Positions 1-10,156 of a stretch of 64,000 bases of DNA are shown here, piece by piece. The notes under the pieces are model-generated. The model was not told the origin of the DNA. It searched no databases and was given only the letters and a program-made list of their open reading frames with translations. A program made the position numbers and the translations under genes. The stretch's first letter is position 1. Every line of letters starts with the position of its first letter. The stretch lies in the NCBI RefSeq assembly GCF_022884085.1, contig NZ_JAGGCS010000008.1, positions 186,001 through 250,000 on the forward strand, given 5' to 3'. Origin of the DNA: Paenirhizobium cremeum. Lineage in GTDB: Bacteria > Pseudomonadota > Alphaproteobacteria > Rhizobiales > Rhizobiaceae.

Positions 1-477
1 CCGGTCAGGAAAGACCTCGTCCTGAAGCGGCAGGTATGCGCCGCCGGAATCGACGAGATAGAGGCAGGGCAGGCGGTTCTCCCGCGCGATTTCCTGGGCG
101 CGTAGATGCTTCTTGACCGTCAGGGGATAGTAAGTCCCGCCTTTCACGGTCGGATCGTTGGCGACGATCATGCATTCCCGGCCGGCCACCCGGCCGATAC
201 CGGTGAGGATGCCTGCGGCCGGCACGGCTTCGTCATAAACGTCGTAGGCGGCGAACTGCGACAGTTCCAGAAACGGCGTGCCGGGATCGAGAAGCGCGTC
301 CACCCGGTCGCGAGGCAGGAGCTTTCCACGAGCCGTGTGACGATTGCGGGCCGCTTCACCGCCGCCCATGGCGATCCCGGAAGCCTTTGCATTGAGGTCA
401 TCGACAAGGCCGCGCATGAAGGCGGTGTTGGCGTGATAGCTGGCGTCGCGCGTGATGTTGGATTTGAGCCGCATCAT
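1..477 (-). CDS. mccB: Methylcrotonyl-CoA carboxylase beta (carboxyltransferase) subunit, N-terminal part
   Basis: This gene is cut by the left edge; about 159 codons remain. The enzyme's carboxyltransferase half moves CO2 from biotin to 3-methylcrotonyl-CoA in leucine breakdown, with a biotin-carrying alpha subunit. Reading the minus strand gives [17 protein letters not shown], then a [22 protein letters not shown] block and a region ending [34 protein letters not shown]. These are typical of the N-terminal carboxyltransferase domain of MCC beta. The start is placed at one of two adjacent ATGs (477 or 474) behind a GAGGG Shine-Dalgarno at 480-484; an ATG at 489 overlaps the stop of the upstream ivd gene and is a less likely alternative. 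The tight junction implies one leucine-degradation operon with ivd. A propionyl-CoA carboxylase beta subunit is the main alternative, but the ivd neighbour favours MCC. Confidence 0.88.
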   Translation of the reverse strand, partial: MMRLKSNITRDASYHANTAFMRGLVDDLNAKASGIAMGGGEAARNRHTARGKLLPRDRVDALLDPGTPFLELSQFAAYDVYDEAVPAAGILTGIGRVAGRECMIVANDPTVKGGTYYPLTVKKHLRAQEIARENRLPCLYLVDSGGAYLPLQDEVFPDR

Positions 478-481
478 TCCC

Positions 482-1654
482 TCACGCATGACTCTTGAAC
501 AATTCACGACCGATCAGCATGCGCCTGATTTCGCTGGTGCCGGCGCCGATCTCGTAAAGCTTGGCGTCGCGCAAGAGCCGCCCGGCGGGGCTTTCGTTCA
601 TGTAGCCGATGCCGCCGAGAAGCTGGATCGCATCGAGCGTCACCTGCGTCGCGCGTTCGGCGGAAAACAGGATCGCACCTGCCGCATCCTGCCGAGTGAG
701 ACGACTGTTATCGCCGGCGCGGGCCACCGCATAAACATAAGCGCGCGAGGCGTTCATCGCGGTGTACATGTCGGCAATCTTGCCCTGCACGAGCTGGAAT
801 TCGCCGATCGCCTTGCCGAACTGGTGTCGTTCACGGGTGTAGCGAAGAACGAGATCGAGCGCCGATTGCATGATGCCGATCGGGCCCGCCGCCAGCACGG
901 CGCGTTCGTAGTCGAGACCGCTCATCAGCACGGTAACGCCGTCGTTCACCTTGCCCAGCACGTTTTCCTCGGGCACTTCGCAATCCTCGAAAACGAGTTC
1001 GGACGTCGGAGAACCGCGCATGCCGAGCTTGTCGAGCTTCTGCGCCGGCCGGAAGCCCTTGAAGCCCTTCTCGATGATAAAGGCAGTAATGCCGCGCGGG
1101 CCGGCAGCCATGTCCGTCTTGGCGTAGACGACCAGCGTATCGGCTTCGTGGCCATTGGTGATCCACATCTTGGAGCCATTCAGGAGGTAGCGGTCCCCTT
1201 TTCGCTCCGCCTTCAGCCGCATGGATACGACATCGGAGCCCGCTTCCGTCTCGCTCATCGCAAGCGAACCGACGTGCTCCCCGGATATGAGCTTCGGCAG
1301 GTATAGCCGTTTCTGCCCGCCCGTGCCCCAGCGGTGGATCTGGTTGATGCAGAGGTTGGAATGGGCGCCGTAGGATAGGCCGACGGATGCCGAGGCGCGG
1401 CTGATTTCCTCCATGGCGACGCAATGAGCGAGGTAGCCCATGTCCGCGCCACCATATTCTGCGGAGACCGTGATGCCATGCAGGCCGAGCGCGCCCATCT
1501 CCGGCCAGAGATGTCTCGGGAAACGATCCTCCCGGTCTATGGCCGCAGCAAGCGGCGCGATCCTGTCATCAGCGAACTTGCGCACGCTGTCGCGCAGCGC
1601 CCCGATCTCCTCCCCGAGATCGGCGTCGAAAACTGCGGCAAGATCCAGGCTCAT
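482..1654 (-). CDS. ivd: Isovaleryl-CoA dehydrogenase
   Basis: This 390-residue FAD flavoprotein oxidises isovaleryl-CoA to 3-methylcrotonyl-CoA, the step just before methylcrotonyl-CoA carboxylase in leucine degradation, and passes electrons to ETF. The full acyl-CoA dehydrogenase fold is visible. The N-terminal helical domain is followed by [13 protein letters not shown] and [12 protein letters not shown] in the middle beta domain, and by the C-terminal [26 protein letters not shown] signature. The motif [16 protein letters not shown] carries the glutamate that in isovaleryl-CoA dehydrogenases acts as catalytic base at this unusual early position, which separates it from medium-chain enzymes. 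Length matches the family. It lies directly upstream of mccB (transcribed right to left), with the stop near the mccB start, so the two are probably cotranscribed. Confidence 0.93.
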   Translation of the reverse strand: MSLDLAAVFDADLGEEIGALRDSVRKFADDRIAPLAAAIDREDRFPRHLWPEMGALGLHGITVSAEYGGADMGYLAHCVAMEEISRASASVGLSYGAHSNLCINQIHRWGTGGQKRLYLPKLISGEHVGSLAMSETEAGSDVVSMRLKAERKGDRYLLNGSKMWITNGHEADTLVVYAKTDMAAGPRGITAFIIEKGFKGFRPAQKLDKLGMRGSPTSELVFEDCEVPEENVLGKVNDGVTVLMSGLDYERAVLAAGPIGIMQSALDLVLRYTRERHQFGKAIGEFQLVQGKIADMYTAMNASRAYVYAVARAGDNSRLTRQDAAGAILFSAERATQVTLDAIQLLGGIGYMNESPAGRLLRDAKLYEIGAGTSEIRRMLIGRELFKSHA

Positions 1655-1705
1655 CGCATATCCCTCCTCCCGACGGATTTCATGCAGCCGTCTTCAGTTG
1701 TTAAA

Positions 1706-1737
1706 GGCGGTCCGGCGTCTCCTCCACGCCGGCCGCC
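1706..1737 (-). terminator. Hairpin terminator after the Lrp-type gene
   Basis: GGCGG-T-CCGGCGT, a 7-base loop, then ACGCCGG-CCGCC form a 12-bp stem with a single bulged base. On the minus strand it is followed by TTTAAC. It sits six bases beyond the stop of the Lrp-type gene and about 50 bases before ivd, so it probably separates the regulator transcript from the ivd-mccB operon, or attenuates read-through. The U-run is short. Confidence 0.6.
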
Positions 1738-1742
1738 CCGCT

Positions 1743-2216
1743 CTATGTTTCCGTACCTCCGGTGAAGGCGGCCGACCGGCGCACGAAAGTCTTGATGGCG
1801 AAATTGGACTGGATGCGCGCCACACCCGGAACCGTCGTCAGGAAGTCCAGAAGCTCCTGGTAATGCGGCAGGTCGCGCACCATGGCGTGGATCAGGTAGT
1901 CCGAGCTTCCGCTGGTCTGGTAGCCGCCGACCACCTCCGGAATGGAGGCGACGCTATGTTCGAACGTCGTCAACGCGTCCTTGATCTGCCGTTCCAGCGT
2001 AACGGAGATGAACACGCCCATCGTGCCCAAAAGCCGGTTTTCGTCGAAGACGGCGGTGTAGCCGCGAATGATCCCCGATTCCTCCAGCTTGCGCACGCGC
2101 CTCAGCGTCGGGGTGAACGACAGTCCGATCCGGGATGCGAGATCACGCCAGCTAATCCGCCCGTCCTCGCCGAGAACATGCAGGATTTTCTGATCGAAGG
2201 CGTCGAGCGTTTCCAT
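1743..2216 (-). CDS. Lrp/AsnC-family transcriptional regulator, probable BkdR
   Basis: A 157-residue regulator with an N-terminal winged HTH (LDAFDQKILHVLGEDGRISW, then LASRIGLSFTPTLRRVRKLEESG as the recognition unit). The C-terminal RAM effector domain (VFISVTLERQIKD to TTVPGVARIQSNFAIKTFV) has the usual family length. Lrp-type proteins bind amino acids and DNA as dimers to octamers. It is divergent from the thiolase-bkd operon, which matches the Pseudomonas putida arrangement where the Lrp homologue BkdR activates the branched-chain keto acid dehydrogenase operon. I infer the same role here. The intergenic region carries two copies of ATGGATCAAA-type sequence that could be its sites. Confidence 0.85.
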   Translation of the reverse strand: METLDAFDQKILHVLGEDGRISWRDLASRIGLSFTPTLRRVRKLEESGIIRGYTAVFDENRLLGTMGVFISVTLERQIKDALTTFEHSVASIPEVVGGYQTSGSSDYLIHAMVRDLPHYQELLDFLTTVPGVARIQSNFAIKTFVRRSAAFTGGTET

Positions 2217-2429
2217 GGATCAAATGATCTATAGTTCTTGGAGTTGATGGATCAAAGATATCGCTGTTGTCAAATCTGTCAATCAAAATAGCTTTGAAAT
2301 GAAATGGGGATAGTGATACCGTTCGCTCAGTCGGGAGTTTTCAGATCGTTTGATCTCATGTCCCGGTGGTAAGCGTCCCGGCTTGGAGGAGCCGTGATGC
2401 GAGCAAGGCTCTTTCCAGGGAGGTGGAAA
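2217..2429. promoter_or_regulatory. Divergent promoter region between the Lrp-type regulator and the bkd operon
   Basis: This 213-bp AT-richer stretch separates two divergent transcription units. It holds a direct repeat: ATGGATCAAATGATC (2214-2228, overlapping the regulator start) and ATGGATCAAAGATATC (2247-2262). Such repeated degenerate elements are usual for Lrp-family binding. A TTGTCA element at 2267-2272 could be a -35 box for the rightward operon, but no convincing -10 box follows at the right distance. The thiolase ribosome-binding site GGGAGGTGG lies at 2418-2426. No gene is seen here. Confidence 0.45.
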
Positions 2430-3617
2430 GTGACTGAGCATGATCCGGTCGTTATCGTCGGTTCCGCCCGTACGCCCATGGGTGGTTTTCAGGGCGATTT
2501 GAAATCCGTGGCCGCTCCGGCTCTCGGTGCCGTCGCTATTCGTGCCGCGCTTGAACGAGTCGGTCTTGCTGGAGATCAGGTCGATGAGGTGCTGTTCGGC
2601 TGCGTGTTGTCGGCGGGACAAGGACAAGCGCCTGCGCGGCAGGCGGCGATGATGGCCGGCATTCCCAGTTCGACCGGTGCGACGACCATCAACAAGATGT
2701 GCGGTTCCGGCATGAAAGCCGCAATGCTGGCCTACGATCTCATCATTGCCGGCAGTTCGTCCATCGTGGTCGCAGGCGGCATGGAGAGCATGACCAATGC
2801 ACCTTATTTGCTCGACCGCGCCCGCAAAGGTTATCGGTTGGGCCATGGCAGGGTCATCGACCACATGTTCCTCGACGGTCTCGAAGACGCCTATGACAAG
2901 GGCCGGTTGATGGGCACTTTCGCTGAAGAGTGCGCCGAAGCCTACCAATTCACGCGCGACATGCAGGATTCCTATGCTGTCGCCTCGCTGGAACGTGCAC
3001 GCAAGGCCATAGCCGAAGGCAGGTTCGACCGGGAGATCGCACCCGTGACGATTCCCGTTGGTCGGGACGAGCAGGTGATCGCCATCGATGAGCAGCCGGG
3101 CAAGGCGCGACCGGAAAAGATCCCGACCCTCAAGCCAGCCTTTCGCGAGGGCGGCACGGTTACGGCCGCAAATTCCAGTTCGATTTCCGACGGTGCGGCA
3201 GCGTTGGTGCTGATGCGCCGGTCTGAGGCCGAGCGGCGTGGGCTTGCACCCTTGGCCACGATCATGGGGCACGCGACCGATGCACGGGCGCCCGCCCGGT
3301 TCACCACCGCTCCCATTGGAGCGCTCGAGCGGCTTTCCGAAAAGGTCGGCTGGAAGCTGGACGACGTCGATCTCTTCGAAATCAACGAAGCCTTTGCCGT
3401 GGTTGCGATGGCGGCCATGCGTGACCTCGAGCTGCCGCATGACAAGGTTAACGTCCATGGCGGCGCCTGCGCGCTTGGCCATCCGATTGGCGCCTCGGGC
3501 GCCCGCGTCGTGGTGACGCTGCTCTCCGCACTGCGGCAGCACGGTCTCAAACGAGGAATGGCGACGATCTGCATCGGTGGCGGGGAGGCCACCGCGGTCG
3601 CTGTCGAACTTTGCTGA
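2430..3617 (+). CDS. Thiolase (acetyl-CoA acetyltransferase family)
   Basis: A 395-residue thiolase. It should cleave a 3-ketoacyl-CoA to acetyl-CoA, or run the reverse condensation. I chose the GTG at 2430 (MTEHDPVVIVGSARTP) because GGGAGGTGG lies just upstream and the conserved N-terminus begins there; an in-frame ATG at 2394 gives 12 unlikely extra residues. Catalytic features are present: nucleophile Cys91 in INKMCGSGMKAA, the NEAFA motif, GGACALGHPIGASGARV with the active-site His, and a second Cys in the ATICIGGGEA stretch. It is the first gene of the bkd operon, 63 bp before E1alpha. A likely job is thiolysis of acetoacetyl-CoA or 2-methylacetoacetyl-CoA from leucine and isoleucine; the substrate cannot be told from sequence. 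Confidence 0.88.
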   Translation: MTEHDPVVIVGSARTPMGGFQGDLKSVAAPALGAVAIRAALERVGLAGDQVDEVLFGCVLSAGQGQAPARQAAMMAGIPSSTGATTINKMCGSGMKAAMLAYDLIIAGSSSIVVAGGMESMTNAPYLLDRARKGYRLGHGRVIDHMFLDGLEDAYDKGRLMGTFAEECAEAYQFTRDMQDSYAVASLERARKAIAEGRFDREIAPVTIPVGRDEQVIAIDEQPGKARPEKIPTLKPAFREGGTVTAANSSSISDGAAALVLMRRSEAERRGLAPLATIMGHATDARAPARFTTAPIGALERLSEKVGWKLDDVDLFEINEAFAVVAMAAMRDLELPHDKVNVHGGACALGHPIGASGARVVVTLLSALRQHGLKRGMATICIGGGEATAVAVELC

Positions 3618-4913
<1,296 letters not shown>

Positions 4914-4914
4914 C

Positions 4915-5928
4915 ATGACCAGAATGACCATGATCGAAGCGGTGCGCAGCGCCATGGATATCTCCATGGCGCGTGACGACAACGTCGTCGTCTTCGGCGA
5001 GGATGTGGGCTATTTCGGCGGCGTCTTCCGCGCCACGCAGGGGCTTCAGGCGAAATACGGCAAGACGCGCTGCTTCGACACGCCGATCAGTGAATCCGGC
5101 ATCGTCGGCACGGCCATCGGCATGGCGGCCTATGGGTTGAAGCCGTGCGTCGAAATCCAGTTCGCCGATTACATGTTTCCCGCCTACGACCAGATCACCC
5201 AGGAGGCGGCGCGTATCCGCTATCGTTCCAACGGCGATTTCACCTGTCCGATCGTGCTGAGAATGCCGACGGGCGGCGGAATCTTCGGCGGCCAGACGCA
5301 CAGCCAGAGCCCTGAGGCGCTGTTCACCCATGTCTGCGGCCTGAAGGTCATCGTTCCGTCGAACCCCTTCGACGCCAAGGGACTGCTGATCTCCTCGATA
5401 GAGGACCCCGACCCGGTGATGTTCCTGGAACCCAAGCGGCTCTACAACGGCCCGTTCGACGGCCATCACGACCGTCCGGTGGTTCCATGGTCCACCCATC
5501 CTCTCGGCGACGTCCCCGAGGGGCACTACACCGTCCCGATCGGCAAGGCCAAGGTCCGGCGGCCGGGCAATGATGTGACCGTGATCGCCTATGGCACCAT
5601 GGTTCATGTGGCGCTCGCCGCCGTCGAGGAGACGGGCGTCGATGCCGAGGTGATCGATCTTAGAAGCCTGCTGCCGCTCGATCTCGATACGATCGTGCAA
5701 TCCGTCTCGAAGACCGGCCGCTGCATCATGGTGCATGAGGCGACGCTGACCTCGGGCTTCGGCGCGGAGGTGGTATCGCTCGTGCAGGAGCATTGTTTCT
5801 ACCATCTGGAAGTGCCCGTGATCCGCATCTGCGGATGGGACACTCCTTATCCGCACGCCCAGGAATGGGACTATTTCCCCGGCCCGCAGCGCATCGGCAG
5901 GGCGCTCGCAGAAATCATGAAGGCGTGA
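4915..5928 (+). CDS. bkdA2: Branched-chain 2-oxoacid dehydrogenase E1 beta subunit
   Basis: The 337-residue transketolase-like beta chain of E1. Family hallmarks are MTMIEAVRSAMD, FGEDVGYFGGVFRAT, FDTPISESGIVGTAIGMA, QFADYMFPAYDQI and the C-terminal DLRSLLPLDLDTIV plus HEATLTSGFGAEV. The protein forms an alpha2beta2 heterotetramer with the upstream product and helps bind ThDP. It starts one base after the E1alpha stop and ends three bases before the E2 start, an arrangement expected for equimolar subunits. Length is normal. Confidence 0.95.
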   Translation: MTRMTMIEAVRSAMDISMARDDNVVVFGEDVGYFGGVFRATQGLQAKYGKTRCFDTPISESGIVGTAIGMAAYGLKPCVEIQFADYMFPAYDQITQEAARIRYRSNGDFTCPIVLRMPTGGGIFGGQTHSQSPEALFTHVCGLKVIVPSNPFDAKGLLISSIEDPDPVMFLEPKRLYNGPFDGHHDRPVVPWSTHPLGDVPEGHYTVPIGKAKVRRPGNDVTVIAYGTMVHVALAAVEETGVDAEVIDLRSLLPLDLDTIVQSVSKTGRCIMVHEATLTSGFGAEVVSLVQEHCFYHLEVPVIRICGWDTPYPHAQEWDYFPGPQRIGRALAEIMKA

Positions 5929-5931
5929 CCC

Positions 5932-7215
5932 ATGAGCGAATATGTTCTCAATATGCCCGATGTCGGCGAAGGTGTCGCAGAAGCCGAACTGGTGGAATGG
6001 CACGTGAAGCCCGGCGATCCAGTCCGTGAGGACATGGTGCTGGCTGCGGTGATGACTGACAAGGCGACGGTTGAAATTCCCTCGCCCGTCGCCGGTATCG
6101 TGACATGGCTCGCCGCGGAAGTGGGAGACTCGGTGGCGGTCAGGGCGCCGCTGGTCAGGATTGAGATCGCTTCCGGTTCGGTTGCGCCCGCACCGGTGGA
6201 GGAACCGCAGCCGGTTGCGAAAGCCGAAATGCCAGCGCTCCCGGTTCAGGTCGCACCCGCTCAGGACATCGTTCAGCCGGAGCCTTCAAAAAAGCCTCGA
6301 AAGATCGAACCCCTGCCGATGCCAGCCGACGAGGCGGAAGCAAAGCCGCTGGCGGCTCCGGCCGTGCGGCATCGGGCACAGGCCTCCGGTGTCGACCTGA
6401 ACAAGGTAAAAGGGACCGGGCCGGAGGGGCGCATCACACATGAGGATCTCGACGCCTTCCTGGCAAGCGGACCGCGCATGCCGGGCACGGCGACGGGCTT
6501 CGGCCGGAACACGGCGGTCGAGGAGATCAGGATCACCGGCTTGCGGCGGAAGATCGCCGAGAAGGTGGCCCTTTCCGCCGCGCGCATCCCCCACATCACC
6601 TATGTCGAGGAAGTCGATGTAACCGATCTGGAGGGGCTTCGGGCCGCGATGAATGGCGGGCGCAGGCCGGATCAGCCCAAACTGACGATCCTGCCGTTTC
6701 TGATGCGGGCGCTGGTTCGGGCGGTGGAAGATCAGCCGGCGATGAATGCCACGTTTGACGACGAGACGGGCGTCATCACCCGGTATGGCGCGGTGCATGT
6801 CGGCATTGCAACGCAGACGCCGGCCGGACTTTCCGTGCCGGTGGTGCGTCACGCCGAAGCTCTGGGATTATGGGGGTGCGCGGCTGAACTCGGCCGCGTT
6901 GCGGAGGCCGCGCGAACCGGTCGCGCCGCGCGCGAGGAACTGACAGGCTCCACGATCACCATCAGTTCGCTTGGCTCGCTGGGCGGCATCGTCTCGACGC
7001 CGATCATCAATCACCCGGAGGTGGCGATCATCGGCGTCAACAAGATTGTCACGCGCCCGATGTGGGATGGCAGGGGACAGTTTATCCCCCGCAGGATGAT
7101 GAACCTGTCCTCCAGCTTCGATCACCGGGTGGTCGACGGCTGGGACGCGGCAACCTTCGTCCAGCGGCTCAAGACCCTGCTCGAAACACCGGCGCTGATC
7201 TTCGTCGAGGACTGA
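5932..7215 (+). CDS. bkdB: Branched-chain 2-oxoacid dehydrogenase E2 (dihydrolipoyl acyltransferase)
   Basis: The 427-residue E2 core protein transfers the acyl group from lipoamide to CoA. Domain order: one lipoyl domain (residues 1-78) with lipoylated Lys44 in MTDKATVEIP, a Pro/Ala-rich linker (about 85-145), a peripheral-subunit-binding domain (RHRAQASGVDLNKVKGTGPEGRI), and the catalytic domain ending in SFDHRVVDGWDAA with the acyltransferase His and Asp. It closes the operon; no lipoamide dehydrogenase (E3) gene follows, so E3 must come from another locus such as the pyruvate or 2-oxoglutarate dehydrogenase operon. Confidence 0.94.
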   Translation: MSEYVLNMPDVGEGVAEAELVEWHVKPGDPVREDMVLAAVMTDKATVEIPSPVAGIVTWLAAEVGDSVAVRAPLVRIEIASGSVAPAPVEEPQPVAKAEMPALPVQVAPAQDIVQPEPSKKPRKIEPLPMPADEAEAKPLAAPAVRHRAQASGVDLNKVKGTGPEGRITHEDLDAFLASGPRMPGTATGFGRNTAVEEIRITGLRRKIAEKVALSAARIPHITYVEEVDVTDLEGLRAAMNGGRRPDQPKLTILPFLMRALVRAVEDQPAMNATFDDETGVITRYGAVHVGIATQTPAGLSVPVVRHAEALGLWGCAAELGRVAEAARTGRAAREELTGSTITISSLGSLGGIVSTPIINHPEVAIIGVNKIVTRPMWDGRGQFIPRRMMNLSSSFDHRVVDGWDAATFVQRLKTLLETPALIFVED

Positions 7216-7286
7216 AGGGTTCTTTCTGTTGCAGAAATCGCGTCGATGTCCGAGAGAGCACCGAAGATTTTTCGCGGGATTTCAGA

Positions 7287-7310
7287 CCGGCGAATTTAAC
7301 CGCCGGCGTT
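7287..7310 (+). terminator. Terminator of the bkd operon
   Basis: CCGGCG, an 8-base loop, and CGCCGG form a perfect 6-bp GC stem followed by CGTTTTG on the plus strand. It lies about 70 bases after the bkdB stop and just before the convergent permease gene ends. Confidence 0.6.
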
Positions 7311-7316
7311 TTGCTC

Positions 7317-8099
7317 TCAGAAGCGGTGGATCTTGAGGCCGAGGAATTTCTCCGTCACCACCACGACGATTAAGGTCAGAACCACCGAGATCGTGGAGAC
7401 CGCGGCTGCTTCCGGCGTGAAGTTGGTGCGCAGGTAGTCGTAAAGCTGGATCGGCAGCGTCGCCGTCCCGACGCTCTTCAGCATGAACGAGATAGTGAAG
7501 ATGTCGAAGGAGATGATGAAGGCGAAGAGGCAGCCGCCGATGACGCCCGGCTTGATGAGCGGCAGCATAATGCGGCGGAAGCGGGTGAATGCGCCTGCGC
7601 CTAGGCTGCGGGCTGCCATGCTCCAAGCCGTATCGTAGCTTTCAAGCGATGTGGAAACGTTGATGAACACGAAGGGAAGGGTAATCAGCACATGCCCGAC
7701 GATCATGGCGAACATGGTCTGGGTTCCGATGCCGATCGTATAGACGAAGAACAGCAGTGCGATGGCGGTCAGCACTTCGGGAAGAAGCAACGGCGCCATC
7801 ATGGTGATCCGCACCGCTTCCTTCAGCCGACCGGCGAACTGCACGAAGTAGATCGCCGCCATGGTGCCGATGACGCCGGAGATCACCGTCGATACGGCGG
7901 CGACCCACAGCGAGGTCTTGATTGCCCGGAGGAAGACCTCGTTATGGAAGAAGACGTTGTACCATTTCAGCGACAGGCCCTGCGGCGGAAAGGTGAGAAA
8001 GGCGCCGGCGTTAAACGAAGCGCCGACGACCACGAGGATCGGCGCCAGCAGAAAGACATAGATGAACAGGCAATAGACGGTGAAAAAGCGCTTGGACAT
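7317..8099 (-). CDS. ABC transporter permease (PotC-like)
   Basis: A 260-residue inner-membrane permease with six predicted hydrophobic segments, starting with FFTVYCLFIYVFLLAPILVVVGASF. The EAA loop, which contacts the ATPase, is seen as SMAARSLGAGAFTRFRRIMLPLIKPGVIGG. Family resemblance is to the spermidine/putrescine PotC/PotI group (2-aminoethylphosphonate and thiamine importers are related). It is the last gene of a four-gene transporter operon, starting one base after the stop of the companion permease. The transported compound is not certain; see the binding protein. Confidence 0.87.
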   Translation of the reverse strand: MSKRFFTVYCLFIYVFLLAPILVVVGASFNAGAFLTFPPQGLSLKWYNVFFHNEVFLRAIKTSLWVAAVSTVISGVIGTMAAIYFVQFAGRLKEAVRITMMAPLLLPEVLTAIALLFFVYTIGIGTQTMFAMIVGHVLITLPFVFINVSTSLESYDTAWSMAARSLGAGAFTRFRRIMLPLIKPGVIGGCLFAFIISFDIFTISFMLKSVGTATLPIQLYDYLRTNFTPEAAAVSTISVVLTLIVVVVTEKFLGLKIHRF

Positions 8100-8100
8100 C

Positions 8101-8961
8101 TCAGTTCGCCTTCCATTTCATGCGGGTCGCCAGCGAGAAGGCAACGACGATCAGGCCGCCGGTGACGGCGAGGCCAAGGGCCAGCGCGGAGCCGAACGGC
8201 CACTGGAAGGTATCGACGAGCGCATCGACGACCGAGACAGCCATGGTCTTCACCTTGGAACCGCCGATCAGGGATGGCGTCACATAGGCCGACAGCGAGA
8301 GAACGAAGGTCAGGATGCAACCGGCCTGGATGCCGGGCGTGGCGAGCGGCAGGATGATGCGCCGGAAGATGGTCGCCTTCGAAGCGCCGAGTGAGCGGGC
8401 TGCGGATTCCAGCGATGGATCGATGCCCTGGATGGCGTTCATGATCGGCAGGATCATGAAGGGCAGGAAAACGTGGGAAAGCGCGATCACGATACCGAGC
8501 GTGTTGTACATCAGGCCGACAGGACGGTCGACGATGCCGAGGTTCATCAGCGTGCGGTTGATGACGCCGTTATTGCCGAGCAGGATCGTCCAGCCGTAAC
8601 TGCGGATGACAATGCCAACGAGAAGTGGAGAAAGCACGATGCCATAAGCAAGGCCGCGAAAACGCGAATTGCCGCGGGCAAGCTGCCAGGCAACCGGGAA
8701 GCCGAGCACGAGGCAGGCGACCGTACAGATGAAGCCGATCATCAGGGTGTTCAGTGTCTGGCCGATGTAGAAGCTGTCGGACAGGAAGCGAATGTAGTTC
8801 GCCAGCGTATAGCCTTCGCCATAGGGCGCGCCTTGTCCCGGCGTGCGAAAACTCATCACGACGATGGTAAGATAAGGCAATAGGATGAAGACGAAGAGCA
8901 GGATTGCGGCGGGCGCGATCAAGAGAAGCGGGGCGTGACGTTTGAAACTTGCCTCCGTCAT
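8101..8961 (-). CDS. ABC transporter permease (PotB-like)
   Basis: A 286-residue permease with an N-terminal membrane anchor (LLLIAPAAILLFVFILLPYLTIVVMSF) and five further membrane segments. The EAA loop is ESAARSLGASKATIFRRIILPLATPGI. It pairs with the following PotC-like permease to form the membrane channel. Its ATG at 8961 overlaps the ATPase stop (ATGA), showing translational coupling inside one operon. Confidence 0.88.
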   Translation of the reverse strand: MTEASFKRHAPLLLIAPAAILLFVFILLPYLTIVVMSFRTPGQGAPYGEGYTLANYIRFLSDSFYIGQTLNTLMIGFICTVACLVLGFPVAWQLARGNSRFRGLAYGIVLSPLLVGIVIRSYGWTILLGNNGVINRTLMNLGIVDRPVGLMYNTLGIVIALSHVFLPFMILPIMNAIQGIDPSLESAARSLGASKATIFRRIILPLATPGIQAGCILTFVLSLSAYVTPSLIGGSKVKTMAVSVVDALVDTFQWPFGSALALGLAVTGGLIVVAFSLATRMKWKAN

Positions 8962-10025
8962 GCGCCGGCCTCCAGCACCCAGTAGCGATCGGCGGGGACG
9001 GTCAGCTTCACCTGCTCGCCATCGGCAAAACGGTGGCGCGGGAAGGTCTGGACGTCGATTTCGGTGCCGCCGTCGAGCTTCAGGCGGTAATCCATGAGGC
9101 TGCCGGAATAATAGCTGGACAGGACGGTCGCCGCGGTCCCTTCGCCGGAGGTGGCGATCTCGATGCCCTCAGGGCGGACGGCAAGGGTGATCGTCTCTCC
9201 CTGCCTCAAGGTCCGCTCGCAGGCGATTTCGGCCGGGCCGAGCGCGCTCTTCACACCGTAGCGGCCATCGCCAGCAACCGTCTCGACCGTTGCTGGCAGG
9301 AGGTTGACCTGGCCGACGAATTTCGCCACCTCGGTGCTGGCGGGACGCTCATAGATATCCGAAGGGCTGCCGCACTGGGCGATCCGTCCGCCGAACATGA
9401 CGACAACGCGGTCGGACATGGTCATCGCCTCGGCCTGATCGTGGGTGACGTAGACGGTGGTGATGCCGACGCGGCGCTGGATGTCACGGATGAAGACGCG
9501 CATTTCCTCGCGCAGCTTGGCGTCGAGATTGGCGAGCGGTTCGTCGAGCAGCAGGATCTTCGGTTCGATGACCAGCGCGCGAGCAAGCGCCACGCGCTGT
9601 TGCTGGCCACCGGAAAGCTGGCGGGGATAGCGGTCGGCATGGTTGGACAGTTGCACCATGTCGAGCACCTTGGCGATGCGGTCGCGCATCTCGGCCTTCG
9701 GCACCTTGCGCATCTCCAGCCCGAAGGCGAGATTGCCGGCAACAGTCATGTGGGGAAACAGCGCGTAATTCTGGAACACCATCCCAATATCGCGTTTTTC
9801 GGCGGGCACGTGCACGACATCCTTGCCGTCGAAGCGGATCGCGCCGCTCGAGACATCCTCGAAACCGGCAATCATCTTCAGCGTCGTGGTCTTGCCGCAA
9901 CCGGAAGGTCCAAGCAGCGAGACGAATTCGCCCTCGGCGATGCGGATGGAGATCCCGTCCACGGCACGTGAGCTGCCGTAGTCCTTGGTCAGCCGTTCGA
10001 TGCTAACCTCTGTCATGGTGTCCAA
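8958..10025 (-). CDS. ABC transporter ATP-binding protein (PotA-like)
   Basis: A 355-residue ATPase. Visible motifs: Walker A GPSGCGKTTTLK, Q-loop MVFQNYALFPHMTV, signature LSGGQQQRVALARALV, Walker B ILLLDEPLANLD, and the H-loop YVTHDQAEAM. The C-terminal third is a TOBE-type regulatory domain, usual for polyamine and CUT1-type importers of this length. The start may instead be the ATG at 10016 (MTEVSIERL). It energises the two permeases downstream. Confidence 0.92.
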   Translation of the reverse strand: MDTMTEVSIERLTKDYGSSRAVDGISIRIAEGEFVSLLGPSGCGKTTTLKMIAGFEDVSSGAIRFDGKDVVHVPAEKRDIGMVFQNYALFPHMTVAGNLAFGLEMRKVPKAEMRDRIAKVLDMVQLSNHADRYPRQLSGGQQQRVALARALVIEPKILLLDEPLANLDAKLREEMRVFIRDIQRRVGITTVYVTHDQAEAMTMSDRVVVMFGGRIAQCGSPSDIYERPASTEVAKFVGQVNLLPATVETVAGDGRYGVKSALGPAEIACERTLRQGETITLAVRPEGIEIATSGEGTAATVLSSYYSGSLMDYRLKLDGGTEIDVQTFPRHRFADGEQVKLTVPADRYWVLEAGA

Positions 10026-10075
10026 CTTTCCCTATGGCCCGCAGAAAAGCGCGGGCATGCCTCGATGTCGAAAGT

Positions 10076-10104
10076 CCAGGCCGGAGGAGGGAATGCCGGC
10101 CTGG
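10076..10104 (-). terminator. Intercistronic hairpin between binding protein and ATPase genes
   Basis: CCAGGCCGG, an 11-base loop, and CCGGCCTGG form a perfect 9-bp stem in the 131-bp gap after the solute-binding protein gene. No U-run follows. Such hairpins after periplasmic binding-protein genes usually block 3' decay or partly stop transcription, so that the binding protein is made in excess over the membrane parts. Confidence 0.55.
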
Positions 10105-10156
10105 CATGCAATGAGGACGGGGATGCGCGCACGTATCACCCGCCCTTCCGGCAAGG